Assembly (NCBI RefSeq): GCF_003660455.1
Contig: NZ_QZVR01000030.1
Span: 1 to 61,428, forward strand
Reading direction: 5' to 3'
DNA length: 61,428 nucleotides
Source of the DNA: Nocardioides ferulae
GTDB taxonomy: Bacteria; Actinomycetota; Actinomycetes; Propionibacteriales; Nocardioidaceae
This document shows, in pieces, positions 49,958 to 57,638 of the stretch. Made by a program: the position numbers and the translations under genes. Numbering within the stretch: position 1 is the first letter of the stretch; every line of letters begins with the position of its first letter. The notes under the pieces are model-generated. The model was not told where the DNA came from. It saw only the letters and a list, made by a program, of their open reading frames with translations, and made no database searches.

Positions 49958-50470
49958 TCAGCCGCCGAGGATCTCGACCGACTCGATGACCACCGGGTCG
50001 ACCGGTCGGTCGCCGGGGCCGGTGGCGGTCGTCGCGATCGCGTCGACCACGTCGCGCGAGGCCTGGTCGGCCACCTCGCCGAAGATGGTGTGGCGACGGT
50101 TCAGGTGAGGCGTGGGGCCGACGGTGATGAAGAACTGCGAGCCGTTGGTGCCGGGGCCAGCGTTGGCCATCGCGAGCAGGTAGGGCTTGTCGAAGACGAG
50201 CTCGGGGTGGAACTCGTCCTTGAAGGTGTAGCCCGGACCGCCGGTGCCCGTGCCGAGCGGGCAGCCGCCCTGGATCATGAAGCCGTCGATGACGCGGTGG
50301 AAGCCGAGCCCGTCGTAGAACGGGCCCGTCTTGCCGTTGCCGGCGTCGTACTGCTTGGTGCCCTGCGCGAGGCCGACGAAGTTCTCGACCGTCTGCGGCG
50401 CGTGGTTCGGGAACAGGTTCAGGGTGATGTCGCCCCGGTTGGTCTTCAGGACGGCCTGCTGGTCAGCCAT
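49958..50470 (-). CDS. ppiA: Peptidyl-prolyl cis-trans isomerase (cyclophilin A)
   Basis: This 170-aa cyclophilin has NFVGLAQG, FYDGLGFHRVIDGFMIQGG, the catalytic-Arg region GFHRV, MANAGPGTNGSQFFITVGPTPHLNRRHTIFGEV and a C-terminal ESVEILGG. It is cytosolic, without a signal peptide, and catalyses prolyl isomerisation in folding. It starts at ATG 50470. The 222-nt region above it to the next gene shows no further feature. Confidence 0.95.
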   Translation of the reverse strand: MADQQAVLKTNRGDITLNLFPNHAPQTVENFVGLAQGTKQYDAGNGKTGPFYDGLGFHRVIDGFMIQGGCPLGTGTGGPGYTFKDEFHPELVFDKPYLLAMANAGPGTNGSQFFITVGPTPHLNRRHTIFGEVADQASRDVVDAIATTATGPGDRPVDPVVIESVEILGG

Positions 50471-50692
50471 GACTGCCTTTCGCTGCAAGTGGGTACGTGT
50501 GGGGTACGCCGCGCGGCCGGGAGCCCGGGCGCGCACGACCCCGTGTCGCACGCCGCAAACCGGCGTGCCGATGCGGGTTGATCCTCCCACGACGGCCCAA
50601 GCCCCCCTGTGCTGGTCGGGGGGTGGTCGCGACACTGGTCGCCCCGTGCCTGGCGTGGTCGAATGTGGAGAACCGACGAGAGGAAGACACGG

Positions 50693-51382
50693 ATGCGTCT
50701 GCGCAAGAAGAAGACCCTCATCGAGCAGGCCAGGGAGCAGGCCGCCGAGTACGTCGAGACGGTCAAGCCGCAGGTCGAGCACGCGGTCGCGTCCGCTCGG
50801 GCCGCCGCGCTCCCCCTGATCGCGGAGGCCCGCGAGAAGGCGACCCCGGTGATCCACGAGGCGCGCGAGCGTGCCGTGGCCGGGCTGCACGACGCCCGGG
50901 AGAAGGCCGGACCCGCCCTCGCGGACGCCCGGGAGAAGGCCGGGCCCGCCCTCGCGGACGCCCGCGCCAAGGCCGCGCCGCTGATCGCGACCGGCGCCGC
51001 GGTGGCCGGCGAGAAGGCGGCTGCCGGCAAGGAGCTGGCTGCGGCGAAGGTGGCCGAGCTCAAGGGCGAGCCGGCCCCGAAGAAGGGCGGCAAGGTCAAG
51101 AAGCTGGCCCTGTTCGCCGTGGTGGCGGGCGTGGTCGCGTTCGTGGCCAAGAAGCTCCAGGGCGGCGGCGCCAGCGACAACTGGCAGTCCTCCTACACCC
51201 CCACGCCGGCTCCGGCCCCGGCTCCGGCGGCCCCGATGCCGGTCGCCGAGGAGGCCACCGACACCGGCGGCTCCGCGCCCGACGAGGCGATCGCCGACAG
51301 CGCCGAGGAGCCGCACCCCGTCACCACGCCGGACGACCCGGCCGAGGTGGTCTCGATCGACGACGAGCCCAAGGCTCCCTGA
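50693..51382 (+). CDS. Alanine/lysine-rich helical protein with 11-residue repeats
   Basis: This 229-aa protein has a long amphipathic helix (residues about 10-125) rich in Ala, Glu, Lys and Arg, with tandem copies of DAREKAGPALA. A hydrophobic segment (LALFAVVAGVVAFVAKKL, about residue 140) and a disordered Pro/Ala/acidic tail follow. It resembles apolipoprotein-like or DUF-type actinobacterial helical proteins found near ppiA. The function is unknown. The ATG at 50693 has GAGAGGAAG upstream. Confidence 0.85.
   Translation: MRLRKKKTLIEQAREQAAEYVETVKPQVEHAVASARAAALPLIAEAREKATPVIHEARERAVAGLHDAREKAGPALADAREKAGPALADARAKAAPLIATGAAVAGEKAAAGKELAAAKVAELKGEPAPKKGGKVKKLALFAVVAGVVAFVAKKLQGGGASDNWQSSYTPTPAPAPAPAAPMPVAEEATDTGGSAPDEAIADSAEEPHPVTTPDDPAEVVSIDDEPKAP
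50891..50956. repeat. 33-bp tandem repeat in coding sequence
   Basis: Two nearly identical 33-bp units (50891-50923 and 50924-50956) encode the 11-residue repeat DAREKAGPALA. A third, diverged unit follows. In-frame expansion keeps the helix periodicity. Confidence 0.9.
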
Positions 51383-51403
51383 CCCAGGAGCCCAGGCTCC
51401 TCG

Positions 51404-52432
51404 TCATCGCGCACCGGACCGGCCGGAGGAGAGATCCTCCGGCCGGTTCTCCGCTATCCAGGCGTCGATCTGCTCCCACCAGCCGTAGAGCCAGTCGATG
51501 CGCCCGTCGCGGTCCTCGGGGATCTCCGCCCTCGGCACCTGCCACCAGCGCATCACGATCTGCTTGTCCATCGGCAGTTCGCGCCACAGGTCCCGCACGG
51601 TGAGCAGGTGGTCGAGCCCGGTGTGGGCGACGAGCACGACGTCGGCGTCCGGGGCTGCGTCCAGGGCGGCGATGAGGCCGCCGGGCTTCGGCGCCAGCAC
51701 GTGCATCATGCCCTCGGCACGACGCGCCATCGCGTGCATGCCGAGCCGCTCCAGCCGGTCGATCGCGCGCTGCCGCCGGGCGGGGGTGAAGTTGCCGCCC
51801 TCGGGGAAGATCACGAACGCGTCGTCGGCGTCCAGGCCGGTGGCGAGCTCGGCGATCTGCGACTCCAGGTCCGCCCCCTCGCCCGGCGCCGGGCTGATGA
51901 ACCGGGCCGGCACCCGGCGCAGGACGACGTCGATCATGGGATCCCAGGCCATGGTGTCCTTGAGCACCACCCGCGGCTCCCGCGAGTACCAGTGCATCAG
52001 CGCATAGATCAGCGTGAACGAGTCGCCCGGGCCCGCGTGCCGGCAGCAGACCAGCAGCGGCCGGCCGGGGTGGCTGGCCGGCGACGGGCCGTCGGTGGCG
52101 ATGCGCAGCCGTAGCACGCGTCGCGCTTCGCGGAAGAACACCCAGGTCACGCCCTGCACCAGGTCGTAGTGAATGCCCTCGAAGTACGGCGTGCGCAGCC
52201 GCCGGCCGAAGCCCGCGGCCAGCCACAGACCGAGCATCACCGCCAGCGCCACCGCCTCGATGGTCAGGTAGAGGACCACGATCCACAGCAGCCGCAGCGC
52301 CCGCCAGCGGCCGGGCAACAGCGGGGACAGCGCGGCAGCGGCCAGCGCCCACAACGGCAGTAGCACCCAGGCGGCCACGGCGAGCACGATGACCAGCGGC
52401 GCCACCACGAAGCGACGCAGCAGCCAGGTCAC
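51404..52432 (-). CDS. PlsC-like 1-acylglycerol-3-phosphate acyltransferase family protein
   Basis: This 342-aa membrane protein has N-terminal hydrophobic segments and an acyltransferase core with CRHAGPGDSF (HxxxxD type) and VIFPEGGNFTPARR. It should acylate a lysophosphatidate-like substrate. The GTG overlaps the TGA of the patatin gene, pairing an acyltransferase with a lipase for lipid remodelling. A perfect hairpin lies inside its final codons. Confidence 0.87.
   Translation of the reverse strand: MTWLLRRFVVAPLVIVLAVAAWVLLPLWALAAAALSPLLPGRWRALRLLWIVVLYLTIEAVALAVMLGLWLAAGFGRRLRTPYFEGIHYDLVQGVTWVFFREARRVLRLRIATDGPSPASHPGRPLLVCCRHAGPGDSFTLIYALMHWYSREPRVVLKDTMAWDPMIDVVLRRVPARFISPAPGEGADLESQIAELATGLDADDAFVIFPEGGNFTPARRQRAIDRLERLGMHAMARRAEGMMHVLAPKPGGLIAALDAAPDADVVLVAHTGLDHLLTVRDLWRELPMDKQIVMRWWQVPRAEIPEDRDGRIDWLYGWWEQIDAWIAENRPEDLSSGRSGAR
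51418..51447. terminator. 13-bp hairpin overlapping the end of the acyltransferase gene
   Basis: ACCGGCCGGAGGA (51418-51430) pairs perfectly with 51435-51447 around loop GAGA. It sits just past the stop of the rightward helical-protein gene (51382) and within the last codons of the leftward gene. It probably terminates the rightward transcript. Confidence 0.65.
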
Positions 52433-53307
52433 GGCCGGTCCGGAGGCTCGCCGGCCGGCTCGGACTGCTCGCCGGGCCCGCGGCCGAGCTGCTGCTCGAG
52501 ATAGTCGCGCGAGGCCTGGTAGGACAGGTCGATCCGCGTCTGGACCGTGCCGAAGTCACGGGTGCCGAGCAGGGTGTCGTCCTTGCCGCTGGTCCCCCGC
52601 GCGGGGAGCACGTGGGCGGTGACGTGGTCCGGCAGGTCGGCGAGCTCGCGCACGAACCGGTGTCGCCGGGCGATCTCGAAGGAGACCCGGGCCACCTCCC
52701 AGGGGCGCCGCGGCACGGCCAGCGGCCGGTCGACCCGGCCCACCTGCAGCACGAAGAGCCGGTCGGCGCCGAGCTGGACGGCCTTCGCGACCGGGATCGA
52801 GTTGACGATGCCCCCGTCGAGGTAGTGCTCCTCGCCCACCCGGGCCGGCGGCAGCAGTCCGGGCACGGCGGCGCTGGCCACCACCGCGTCCACGACCGGG
52901 CCGCTGCTGAACCAGTGCTCGGCGGCCCGCTCGATGCTGGCCGCGCACACGTGCAACGGCACGGCGAGGTCCTCGAACCGGAGGTCGCCGAGCTCGTCGA
53001 CGAGGCGCTGCTTGATCGGTTTGGAGGAGTAGAGGTGCGTCCCCGTCGCCATCGCGCGGCGGACGGTGCGCAGCGGCCGGTCGCCGTACACCTGGCGCGG
53101 GCTCTCGGCGGCGTCGCGCCACAGGTCGGTGAGCCGCTCGATCACCGCGGGGCTGGGGTCGCGGGCGACGAGCGCCCCGTTGAGGGCGCCGATGCTGGTG
53201 CCCAGCACGAGGTCGGGACGGATGTCGCGCTCGAAGAGGGCCCGCAACATGCCGACCTCGACGGCGCCGAGCACGCCCCCGCCGCCGAGCACGAACGCGG
53301 TGGTCAT
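52429..53307 (-). CDS. Patatin-like phospholipase
   Basis: This 292-aa protein has the oxyanion segment LGGGGVLGAVEVGML, the nucleophile in LGTSIGALNG (GxSxG) and the catalytic Asp in LDGGIVNSIP, all complete. Patatin-like enzymes hydrolyse acyl chains from phospholipids. The start is ATG 53307, 10 nt after the DUF3817 gene stop. It is translationally coupled to the acyltransferase gene. Confidence 0.9.
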   Translation of the reverse strand: MTTAFVLGGGGVLGAVEVGMLRALFERDIRPDLVLGTSIGALNGALVARDPSPAVIERLTDLWRDAAESPRQVYGDRPLRTVRRAMATGTHLYSSKPIKQRLVDELGDLRFEDLAVPLHVCAASIERAAEHWFSSGPVVDAVVASAAVPGLLPPARVGEEHYLDGGIVNSIPVAKAVQLGADRLFVLQVGRVDRPLAVPRRPWEVARVSFEIARRHRFVRELADLPDHVTAHVLPARGTSGKDDTLLGTRDFGTVQTRIDLSYQASRDYLEQQLGRGPGEQSEPAGEPPDRP

Positions 53308-53317
53308 GGGGCGCCCG

Positions 53318-53737
53318 TCAGCCGGCGGGGACCGGCTGATCCTCCTCCGCGGCGACGAGGGGGCGGACCCGCTGGGTGGCGCGGTGCTCGGCCCAGAAGC
53401 TGAGCAGCGGGATCGTGCCGCAGATCAGCGTGACGACGGTGAAGCCGGTCTCCCACCGAGCCTTGCGAGCGAGCAGGAAGGCGGCCAGCAGGAAGATCAT
53501 GTAGAGCCAGCCGTGGGCGACGCCGAGGTAGGCGGAGATGTTCGTGCCGAGGCGGTAGCCCCACCCCGCGGTGGCCAGGTCGCCCTCGTCGCCGTCGCTG
53601 TAGGCGGGCGGTTCGAGGAAGGCGGCGTCGACGAGGTGGTAGCCGTAGTGCAGCGGCAGCCCGACCAGGCAGAGCACGACGAGCAGGACGCCCACGATGG
53701 TGGCCATCACGCGGTAGCGGAGCAGGGCAGCCTTCAC
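53318..53737 (-). CDS. DUF3817-family membrane protein
   Basis: This 139-aa protein has three or four hydrophobic segments, including VMATIVGVLLVVLCLVGLPLHYGY, SAYLGVAHGWLYMIFLLAAFLLA and FTVVTLICGTIPLLSFWAEH. The pattern GVAHGWLY...FWAEH marks the DUF3817 group of actinobacterial integral membrane proteins. The GTG start at 53737 overlaps the SURF1 stop (GTGA). The function is unknown; the link to SURF1 suggests a role near the respiratory chain. Confidence 0.87.
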   Translation of the reverse strand: MKAALLRYRVMATIVGVLLVVLCLVGLPLHYGYHLVDAAFLEPPAYSDGDEGDLATAGWGYRLGTNISAYLGVAHGWLYMIFLLAAFLLARKARWETGFTVVTLICGTIPLLSFWAEHRATQRVRPLVAAEEDQPVPAG

Positions 53738-54564
53738 GAGCCCGACGGTACCGGGTGGTCGTCGGTGGACCGGGCGACCGCCTGGGCCGCGGCCCGCTGC
53801 TCGGTGACGTCGCGCACATAGCGCCACCAGATGTAGCCGGCGAAGACGCCGAAGACCCACCATTCGATGGCGTAGAGGAGGTTGCGCAGGCCGGTGGAGC
53901 CGGGGACCTCGGGCAGCTGCTCGAGCGCGGCGGGTTCGAGGCCGGCGCTGCCGGGGTTCACCGCGTCCGGGCCCACCGGCCAGTCGCCGGGGGCCACCCG
54001 GTCGGCGACCACGGCGTAGGCACCGTAGAGGTCCTGGTCGACGTGTTGGACCAGGTCGGCGGTGCGCAGCTGCGGGAGCACGTCGTCGCTGCGGTCGGCG
54101 TCCATCTCGCCCGTGCCCTCGGTGGGCTGCAGCCACCCGACCAGCTCGACCTCGCCGGTGGGCGCGGGCGGCGCGGCGTCCGGGTCCTCGGTCCAGCCGC
54201 GGACGACGTACAGCGCCGGTGCGTCCTCGGCCGCGGCCGCGGGCTGGTCGACCGCGACCGGGGTGGCGACCCAGAAGCCGTCGCGGCCGGCGTCCTCGCG
54301 TCCGGAGACGAACACCGTGCCGTCGGGGACCCACGACCCGGCGACGACCACGGGCTGACCGACCGACCGGGCCGGGAACGGGTCGTCGGGGCCCATCACC
54401 TCGGTCAGCGGCCGGGGCTCACCGAGGGTGAGGTCGCGGGCCTCCTCGGCCCGATGCGCCTGGAACGCGTCGTACTGCCACAGCCCCAGCGAGACCGCCA
54501 CCGCGAGGGCGGCGAGAGCCAGCAGGTGCACGCCCCAGTACCGCGGGGCGAGCAAGGGGGACAC
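53734..54564 (-). CDS. SURF1-family cytochrome oxidase assembly protein
   Basis: This 276-aa protein has two transmembrane helices, one at each end (YWGVHLLALAALAVAVSLGLWQY and LLYAIEWWVFGVFAGYIWWRYV). The extracytoplasmic SURF1 domain lies between them (PVVVAGSWVPDGTVFV, LYVVRGW). The family supports haem a insertion into cytochrome c oxidase. The GTG at 54564 gives the usual short N-terminus. It is divergent from the FadR-type regulator gene. Confidence 0.88.
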   Translation of the reverse strand: MSPLLAPRYWGVHLLALAALAVAVSLGLWQYDAFQAHRAEEARDLTLGEPRPLTEVMGPDDPFPARSVGQPVVVAGSWVPDGTVFVSGREDAGRDGFWVATPVAVDQPAAAAEDAPALYVVRGWTEDPDAAPPAPTGEVELVGWLQPTEGTGEMDADRSDDVLPQLRTADLVQHVDQDLYGAYAVVADRVAPGDWPVGPDAVNPGSAGLEPAALEQLPEVPGSTGLRNLLYAIEWWVFGVFAGYIWWRYVRDVTEQRAAAQAVARSTDDHPVPSGS

Positions 54565-54609
54565 CCCCTCAGGGTACGTCGCGCTCCCCAGGACGACCGG
54601 ACCGGGGAC

Positions 54610-54653
54610 AACTGGTCTGACCTCTTGACCTCTGTCCACCGGCCGCCTAAGTT
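54610..54653 (+). promoter_or_regulatory. FadR-like operator and leaderless promoter
   Basis: The segment AACTGGTCTGACCTCTT (54610-54626) matches the E. coli FadR-type dyad closely. It overlaps a -35 TTGACC (54625-54630), followed after 17 nt by -10 TAAGTT (54648-54653). The ATG of the regulator at 54661 is 7 nt past the -10, so the mRNA is probably leaderless and autoregulated. Confidence 0.7.
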
Positions 54654-54660
54654 CGTGGCC

Positions 54661-55383
54661 ATGCCCCTTCACCCTGTGCACCGCCGTTCGGTGCCCGACG
54701 AAGTGTTCGACCAGGTGCTCAGTGGCGTCGTCGACGGCGAGCTGGCCCCCGGTGAGGCGCTGCCGAGCGAGCGGCGCCTGGCCGAGGTGCTCGGCGTCTC
54801 GCGCCCCGCGGTCCGTGAGGCCCTGCAGCGGATGGCCCAGACCCGGCTGCTCGACGTCCGGCACGGCGGTGCCACCACGGTTCGCGACTTCCGGCGCCAC
54901 GCCGGGCTCGACCTGTTGCCTCGTCTCCTGGTCCGCGGCGGCACGCTCGTCCCCGACGTGGCGCGCAGCATCCTCGAGGCCAGGCTCGCGGTCGGCCCCG
55001 CCGTCGCGGCGCTCGCCGCGGAGCGCGGGGGCCCCACGCTGGCCGCCGCGCTCACCGAGACGCTCGACGCGCTGGCCGCCACCGACGACGACGTCGAGCG
55101 CCAGCTGCACGCCCTGGCGTTCTGGGACCAGGTGGTCGACGCGGCCGACTCGATGGTCTTCCGGCTGATGTTCAACAGCCTCCGCGCCGCCTACGAGCCC
55201 GCGCTCGACGCGCTGGCCCCGCTGATGGCCGCCGAGGTGGGGCAGGTCGACGCCTACCGGCTGCTCACCTCCGCCCTCGGCTCCGGCGACCCGGAGACGG
55301 CGCGGGCGGCGGCCGACCGGGTGCTGCGCCCGGCGACCACCCAGCTGCTGTCCGCCCTGGAGCGACTGGAGGAGGCCCCGTGA
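54661..55383 (+). CDS. GntR/FadR-type (FCD domain) transcriptional regulator
   Basis: This 240-aa protein has an N-terminal winged helix-turn-helix (LPSERRLAEVLGVSRPAVREALQRMAQ, residues about 35-62) and a C-terminal helical ligand domain of the FadR/FCD type (ARSILEARLAVGPAVAALAAERG, MFNSLRAAYEPALDAL). It probably binds an acyl-CoA or small acid. The gene is leaderless, with its own likely operator at the promoter. It overlaps the hydroxylase gene by GTGA. Control of that gene and of itself is inferred. Confidence 0.9.
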   Translation: MPLHPVHRRSVPDEVFDQVLSGVVDGELAPGEALPSERRLAEVLGVSRPAVREALQRMAQTRLLDVRHGGATTVRDFRRHAGLDLLPRLLVRGGTLVPDVARSILEARLAVGPAVAALAAERGGPTLAAALTETLDALAATDDDVERQLHALAFWDQVVDAADSMVFRLMFNSLRAAYEPALDALAPLMAAEVGQVDAYRLLTSALGSGDPETARAAADRVLRPATTQLLSALERLEEAP

Positions 55384-56105
55384 CCAAGGTCGACCCGCGC
55401 GTCGAGGAGCTCGCCGCCCGGCGGGTGGCCGCCGACGAGCAGCGGATCACCGGCCCGCGCCGCACCCCGGTGTCGCTGCGGCAGGCGTGGCGCTCGTTCT
55501 GGCGACACCCCTCGCCGTGGCTGCTCACCACCGGGCTGGTCGGCTCGGTGGCCGCGCGGTTCTCTGTCGGCGGTGGTGCCTGGTGGGAGCTGGCGGTGCC
55601 GGCCGGGCTGGTCGCCCTGCTGCCGGTGGTGGAGTGGGTGGTCCACGTCTGCATCCTGCACTGGCGGCCGCGGCGGGTCGGGCCGGTCACCGTCGACCCG
55701 CTGCTCTCGCGCAAGCACCGGGCCCACCACGCCGACCCGCGCGCGATCCCGCTGGTCTTCGTGCCCTGGCAGGTCGAGCTGTGGCTGTTCCCGGCCTACG
55801 TCGGCGTCGCCTGGCTGGTGATGCCGACGACCCCGAGCATGCTCACGCTGCTCGTCTCGGTCTTCGCGATCATGTCCGGCTACGAGTGGACCCACTACCT
55901 GCTGCACAGCGACTACCGGCCGCGCTCTCGGTGGTACCGCGCGGTGTGGCGCAACCACCGGCTGCACCACTACAAGAGCGAGCACTACTGGTTCACCGTC
56001 ACCACGGCCGGCACGGCCGACCGGCTGTTCGGCACCTGCCCGGACCCCGCCACCGTCCCGACCTCGCCCACCGTGCGCGCGCTCCACGCCACCGACGCGC
56101 ACTGA
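55380..56105 (+). CDS. Fatty-acid hydroxylase / sterol desaturase family protein
   Basis: This 241-aa membrane di-iron protein has histidine clusters VVHVCILHWRP, RKHRAHHADP, THYLLHSDYRP and RNHRLHHYKSEHYWF, the eight-His pattern of the fatty-acid hydroxylase superfamily. It should hydroxylate or desaturate a lipid chain with O2. It follows a FadR-type regulator gene with a GTGA overlap, so it is probably the main target of that regulator. Confidence 0.9.
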   Translation: MTKVDPRVEELAARRVAADEQRITGPRRTPVSLRQAWRSFWRHPSPWLLTTGLVGSVAARFSVGGGAWWELAVPAGLVALLPVVEWVVHVCILHWRPRRVGPVTVDPLLSRKHRAHHADPRAIPLVFVPWQVELWLFPAYVGVAWLVMPTTPSMLTLLVSVFAIMSGYEWTHYLLHSDYRPRSRWYRAVWRNHRLHHYKSEHYWFTVTTAGTADRLFGTCPDPATVPTSPTVRALHATDAH

Positions 56106-56129
56106 CCGCGCCTGCGAGCGGCACTCGAC

Positions 56130-57107
56130 TCACTCCTGGGCACAGGCGCCGGCCGGCAGACCGTGCCGCGCGGTGTAGCGGGCAGCGGCCGCAGGGTCGG
56201 TGAGCCGGAAGCCGATCCGGCCCGTGCCGGGGTCGCCGACCCCGCCCTCGAACCCGGCGACGAAGAGCGGATCGTCCCCTCCGAGGTCGGCACGGGCGAA
56301 CAGGTCGGTGCGGTCCGGCCCCAGCCAGGCGGTCGCGAGACCGCCCTCGAAGGTCACCGCGTACGCCGCCAGCGGCTCCAGTGCGGAGGTCGCCGCCGCC
56401 TCGCTGCCGCGCCGGCAGCCGAGCTCGATGTAGGTGGCTGCCGCAGCGGGCACCTCACGCAGCACGCCGGTGACCTCCGGGGTGGTGGCCCAGCTGCCGC
56501 TCACCTCCCCGACCCCACCCGAGAGCACCAGGCCGTCTTCGGCACGCACGGCCGCGCCCAACAGCGGTCCCGCGCCCGCGGTGACCGCCCGGCGTACTCC
56601 TCGCCAGTCGACGCCGGGCCGCATGGCCAGCACCCAGCCGAGCGGGGCGCCGTCCGCGTCGCTCACGTGCGCCTCCCAGGCCACGTCGTCGCGGCCGAAT
56701 CCGAAGTCGGCACGGAGCCGGTCATCGGGGTTCGCGAGGACTCCTCGGGTGAGCAGCGGCGCCCGCGTGGCCGCCTGTCGCCAGAAGGTCGCGCGCCGGG
56801 TTGGGTCGTCGTCGGGGCCGAGGTCCGGGACACCCAGCTCTCGTCGGAGCGCGTCGTAGTCGGTGACGGTCACGACAGCCGCCTCGGGGGGCACGAGGGC
56901 CAAGACGGCACGGGCCGGAGGGGCCAGGGGCCGGTAGTCGGCCGCCTCCGCGGGCGTGCTGGTAACCGGTGCAGCCGCCGGAGGCCCGTCGTTGCCGCTG
57001 CAGCCCGCCAGCGCCAACGCGAATGCGATCAGCATGGCCACGCGCAGCCGAACGCTGCGAACGCCCGTGCCGGCTCGCGGAACCGGGTCAGCTCCCCACT
57101 GCCTCAC
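56130..57107 (-). CDS. Putative lipoprotein of unknown function
   Basis: This 325-aa protein has a signal sequence ending in a lipobox, LALAGC (IAFALALAGCSGND), followed by a Pro/Ala-rich linker and a globular part with no recognised motif (LALVPPEAAVVTVTDYDALRRELGVP). A GTG at 57107 opens the frame. GTG 57041 or ATG 57035 would give a shorter, more typical signal peptide, so the start is uncertain. It is convergent with the hydroxylase gene. Confidence 0.78.
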   Translation of the reverse strand: MRQWGADPVPRAGTGVRSVRLRVAMLIAFALALAGCSGNDGPPAAAPVTSTPAEAADYRPLAPPARAVLALVPPEAAVVTVTDYDALRRELGVPDLGPDDDPTRRATFWRQAATRAPLLTRGVLANPDDRLRADFGFGRDDVAWEAHVSDADGAPLGWVLAMRPGVDWRGVRRAVTAGAGPLLGAAVRAEDGLVLSGGVGEVSGSWATTPEVTGVLREVPAAAATYIELGCRRGSEAAATSALEPLAAYAVTFEGGLATAWLGPDRTDLFARADLGGDDPLFVAGFEGGVGDPGTGRIGFRLTDPAAAARYTARHGLPAGACAQE

Positions 57108-57379
57108 ACGCAGAGCCGATCGCCTCCTTCCCTGCCCCGTCGCGCGGTCGATCCCCGATCAAAGCAGGCCGGGGCCGATAGCGGCAGCCGCGGAGGTCAT
57201 CTCGTACCACGACGGACCTAAGCGCGTGGCGAGAGGCGAGCGAGCGCGGGAAGGGAGGGCCCGATGCGTCGTTATGTCCGTCGACCTACGACGCGCTGGC
57301 GAGATGTCACGTCCAGGAGCTGTAGCGCGCGGCTTTGCCGGACACGGGGCGAAGCCGCGCTACCTGGGGCTTCTGTCGG
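57108..57379. other. Non-coding flank with a terminator-like hairpin
   Basis: No credible gene is present. A 13-bp stem (57327-57339 with 57348-57360, one G-U pair, 8-nt loop) lies 20 nt beyond the 3' end of the tRNA-Ala fragment on its strand. It would serve as the terminator of the original tRNA transcript. The rest shows no feature. Confidence 0.6.
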
Positions 57380-57424
57380 TGGAGCCTAGGGGACTCGAAC
57401 CCCTAACCCCCTGCTTGCAAAGCA
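57380..57424 (-). other. Attachment site: 3' fragment of tRNA-Ala(TGC)
   Basis: Read on the minus strand, these 45 nt run from the anticodon loop (TTTGCAA, anticodon TGC) through the 3' anticodon stem, variable loop, T arm (AGGGG-TTCGAGT-CCCCT), 3' acceptor strand AGGCTCC and discriminator A. The D arm and 5' half are missing: sequence beyond 57424 does not fold into a tRNA. A tyrosine integrase gene follows, so this is the boundary left by integration into tRNA-Ala, and the intact gene should lie at the other end of the element. Confidence 0.85.
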
Positions 57425-57593
57425 TCTTCAACCGCCGTGGGGTGCGCGATCTGAGCGTGTTTTCGCAGGTCACACGTGGTCTTTGATGGCCATAATGTGC
57501 CACCCTTTCCCCCACAGGTCCCCCTGGCGCTGCTGCGCAAGCAAGGGGCAGAACGCCTAGGATCCGCGATTTGGTGGCCCCGTGGGTCACAAT

Positions 57594-57615
57594 CGTGGGG
57601 GAAGTCTCCCCCACG
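57594..57615 (+). promoter_or_regulatory. Hairpin in the integrase 5' region
   Basis: CGTGGGGG (57594-57601) pairs perfectly with CCCCCACG (57608-57615), and an extra A-T pair closes a 4-nt loop. It ends 10 nt before the GGGAGG ribosome-binding site (57626-57631) of the integrase, so it may modulate its translation or mark an arm-type site. Confidence 0.6.
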
Positions 57616-57638
57616 GAGCTTCGATGGGAGGTCTCGGG

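Noticed and set aside
57380..57460. A complete tRNA-Ala gene
   Set aside because: Only the anticodon loop to the discriminator base is present. The D arm and the 5' acceptor strand do not exist in the adjoining sequence.
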